A stretch of DNA of 64,000 nt from Paenibacillus selenitireducens (lineage in GTDB: Bacteria; Bacillota; Bacilli; Paenibacillales; Paenibacillaceae). Below are positions 63,724 through 64,000 of the stretch, one piece after another (position 1 is the first letter of the stretch; each line of letters opens with the position of its first letter). Both the position numbers and the translations under genes were made by a program. The notes under the pieces were generated by a model. The model saw only the letters and a program-made list of their open reading frames with translations. It did not search any database and was not told where the DNA came from. The stretch covers positions 27 to 64,026 of the forward strand of contig NZ_MSZX01000013.1 in the NCBI RefSeq assembly GCF_002021565.1. Reading direction: 5' to 3'.

Positions 63724-64000
63724 TTATAGTTTTGAGGCAAAATCCCAATCTGGATAAACATAAGGCACTTCTGGAGCATCCGCTGGTTCAATTTTCTCCA
63801 CGTTGATTTTCATCACCTTTTGCCCCTGATGGTCGGTTGCTTCAATGATTCCAGATATCGACACCCACGAATCGTCCGCGTAAGCACTAGCATCCATCGA
63901 CTCCGCTATAATGCCGTAAGGGGAAATATCAGCAATACAATGTGTCATAGCCATCCTGCCGATGATAAACTCCGTTCCGGTCATACCCGCTTCTCTATAG
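63724..64000 (-). CDS. Partial TIGR03943-family (YcgQ-like) protein, C-terminus
   Basis: The reading frame is open from the window edge through REAGMTGTEFIIGRMAM to a stop at 63724, so this is the 3' end of a longer gene, not an 86-residue protein. IIGRMAMTHCIADISPYG and DDSWVSISGIIEA match the conserved C-terminal domain of TIGR03943/DUF1980 membrane proteins, which act with YcgR-type permeases, often near zinc or metal-homeostasis genes. The N-terminal membrane part lies right of the window. Confidence 0.75.
   Translation of the reverse strand, partial: YREAGMTGTEFIIGRMAMTHCIADISPYGIIAESMDASAYADDSWVSISGIIEATDHQGQKVMKINVEKIEPADAPEVPYVYPDWDFASKL

Overview
The window looks like chromosome from a low-to-mid GC, endospore-lineage Gram-positive bacterium, most likely Paenibacillus or a close relative in the Paenibacillaceae. 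This rests on protein character: an S-layer-homology (SLH) protein with YcdB/YcdC repeats, a 7TMR-DISM hybrid sensor kinase, several WYL-domain regulators, Gfo/Idh/MocA dehydrogenases grouped with an AraC regulator, a minimal TatA/TatC pair, strong AGGAGG-type ribosome binding sites and frequent GTG/TTG starts. There are no rRNA or tRNA genes, CRISPR arrays or replication origins that I can see.

Layout. 1-3.45 kb is an accessory patch: an IS110-family element, then two AT-rich genes (a small unknown protein and an acyltransferase-3 membrane protein) bounded by related imperfect inverted-repeat sites that resemble integron attC sites. 3.4-16 kb holds an ECF sigma factor fused to a DUF1835-type domain, a class B penicillin-binding protein, an SDR, a large DISM hybrid kinase, an M29 aminopeptidase, a second ECF sigma factor with a degenerate peptidase-like tail, an AAA ATPase and an amino-acid permease. 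16-22 kb is a surface/export cluster (alpha/beta hydrolase, SLH protein, transglutaminase-like protein, MFS). 22-24.3 kb is a sugar operon (ROK kinase, YnfA, KDPG aldolase). 24.4-32 kb carries small proteins, an MFS pump, a YjbR protein, a secreted stalk-domain protein, a divergent SDR/WYL-regulator pair and an SRAP DNA-repair protein.

32-40 kb has selD-mnmH (2-selenouridine tRNA modification), a Gfo/Idh/MocA-AraC-Gfo/Idh/MocA operon with repeated operator-like sites, a second hydrolase and tatA-tatC. 40-51 kb has a YafY-type regulator with a GyrI-like protein, a secreted FAD oxidoreductase, a Fur-box-controlled ABC exporter, a GGDEF-EAL protein broken by one missing base, an M42 aminopeptidase, and a GNAT-like protein upstream of a methyl-accepting chemotaxis protein. 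51-53.6 kb is a second accessory patch: an IS3-family element with a programmed -1 frameshift signal, flanked by palindromic TATTGGAT repeats, beside an SDR remnant. 54-60 kb is a complete oligopeptide/dipeptide ABC operon (SBP, two permeases, two ATPases). 60-64 kb has a winged-helix regulator, a block of consecutive hairpins that may be a structured RNA, a UlaG-like metallo-hydrolase, an Lrp-type regulator and the 3' end of a TIGR03943-type (YcgQ-like) gene running off the window.

Most of the window is ordinary chromosomal housekeeping and regulation. The points I consider most worth a second look are the cassette-like patch at 1.5-3.45 kb, the two ECF sigma factors with unusual C-terminal domains, the hairpin block at 61.2-61.44 kb, the candidate IS110 bridge-RNA region, and the regulatory palindromes (Fur box, WYL-regulator operator, 21-bp spaced repeats upstream of the dehydrogenase operon).
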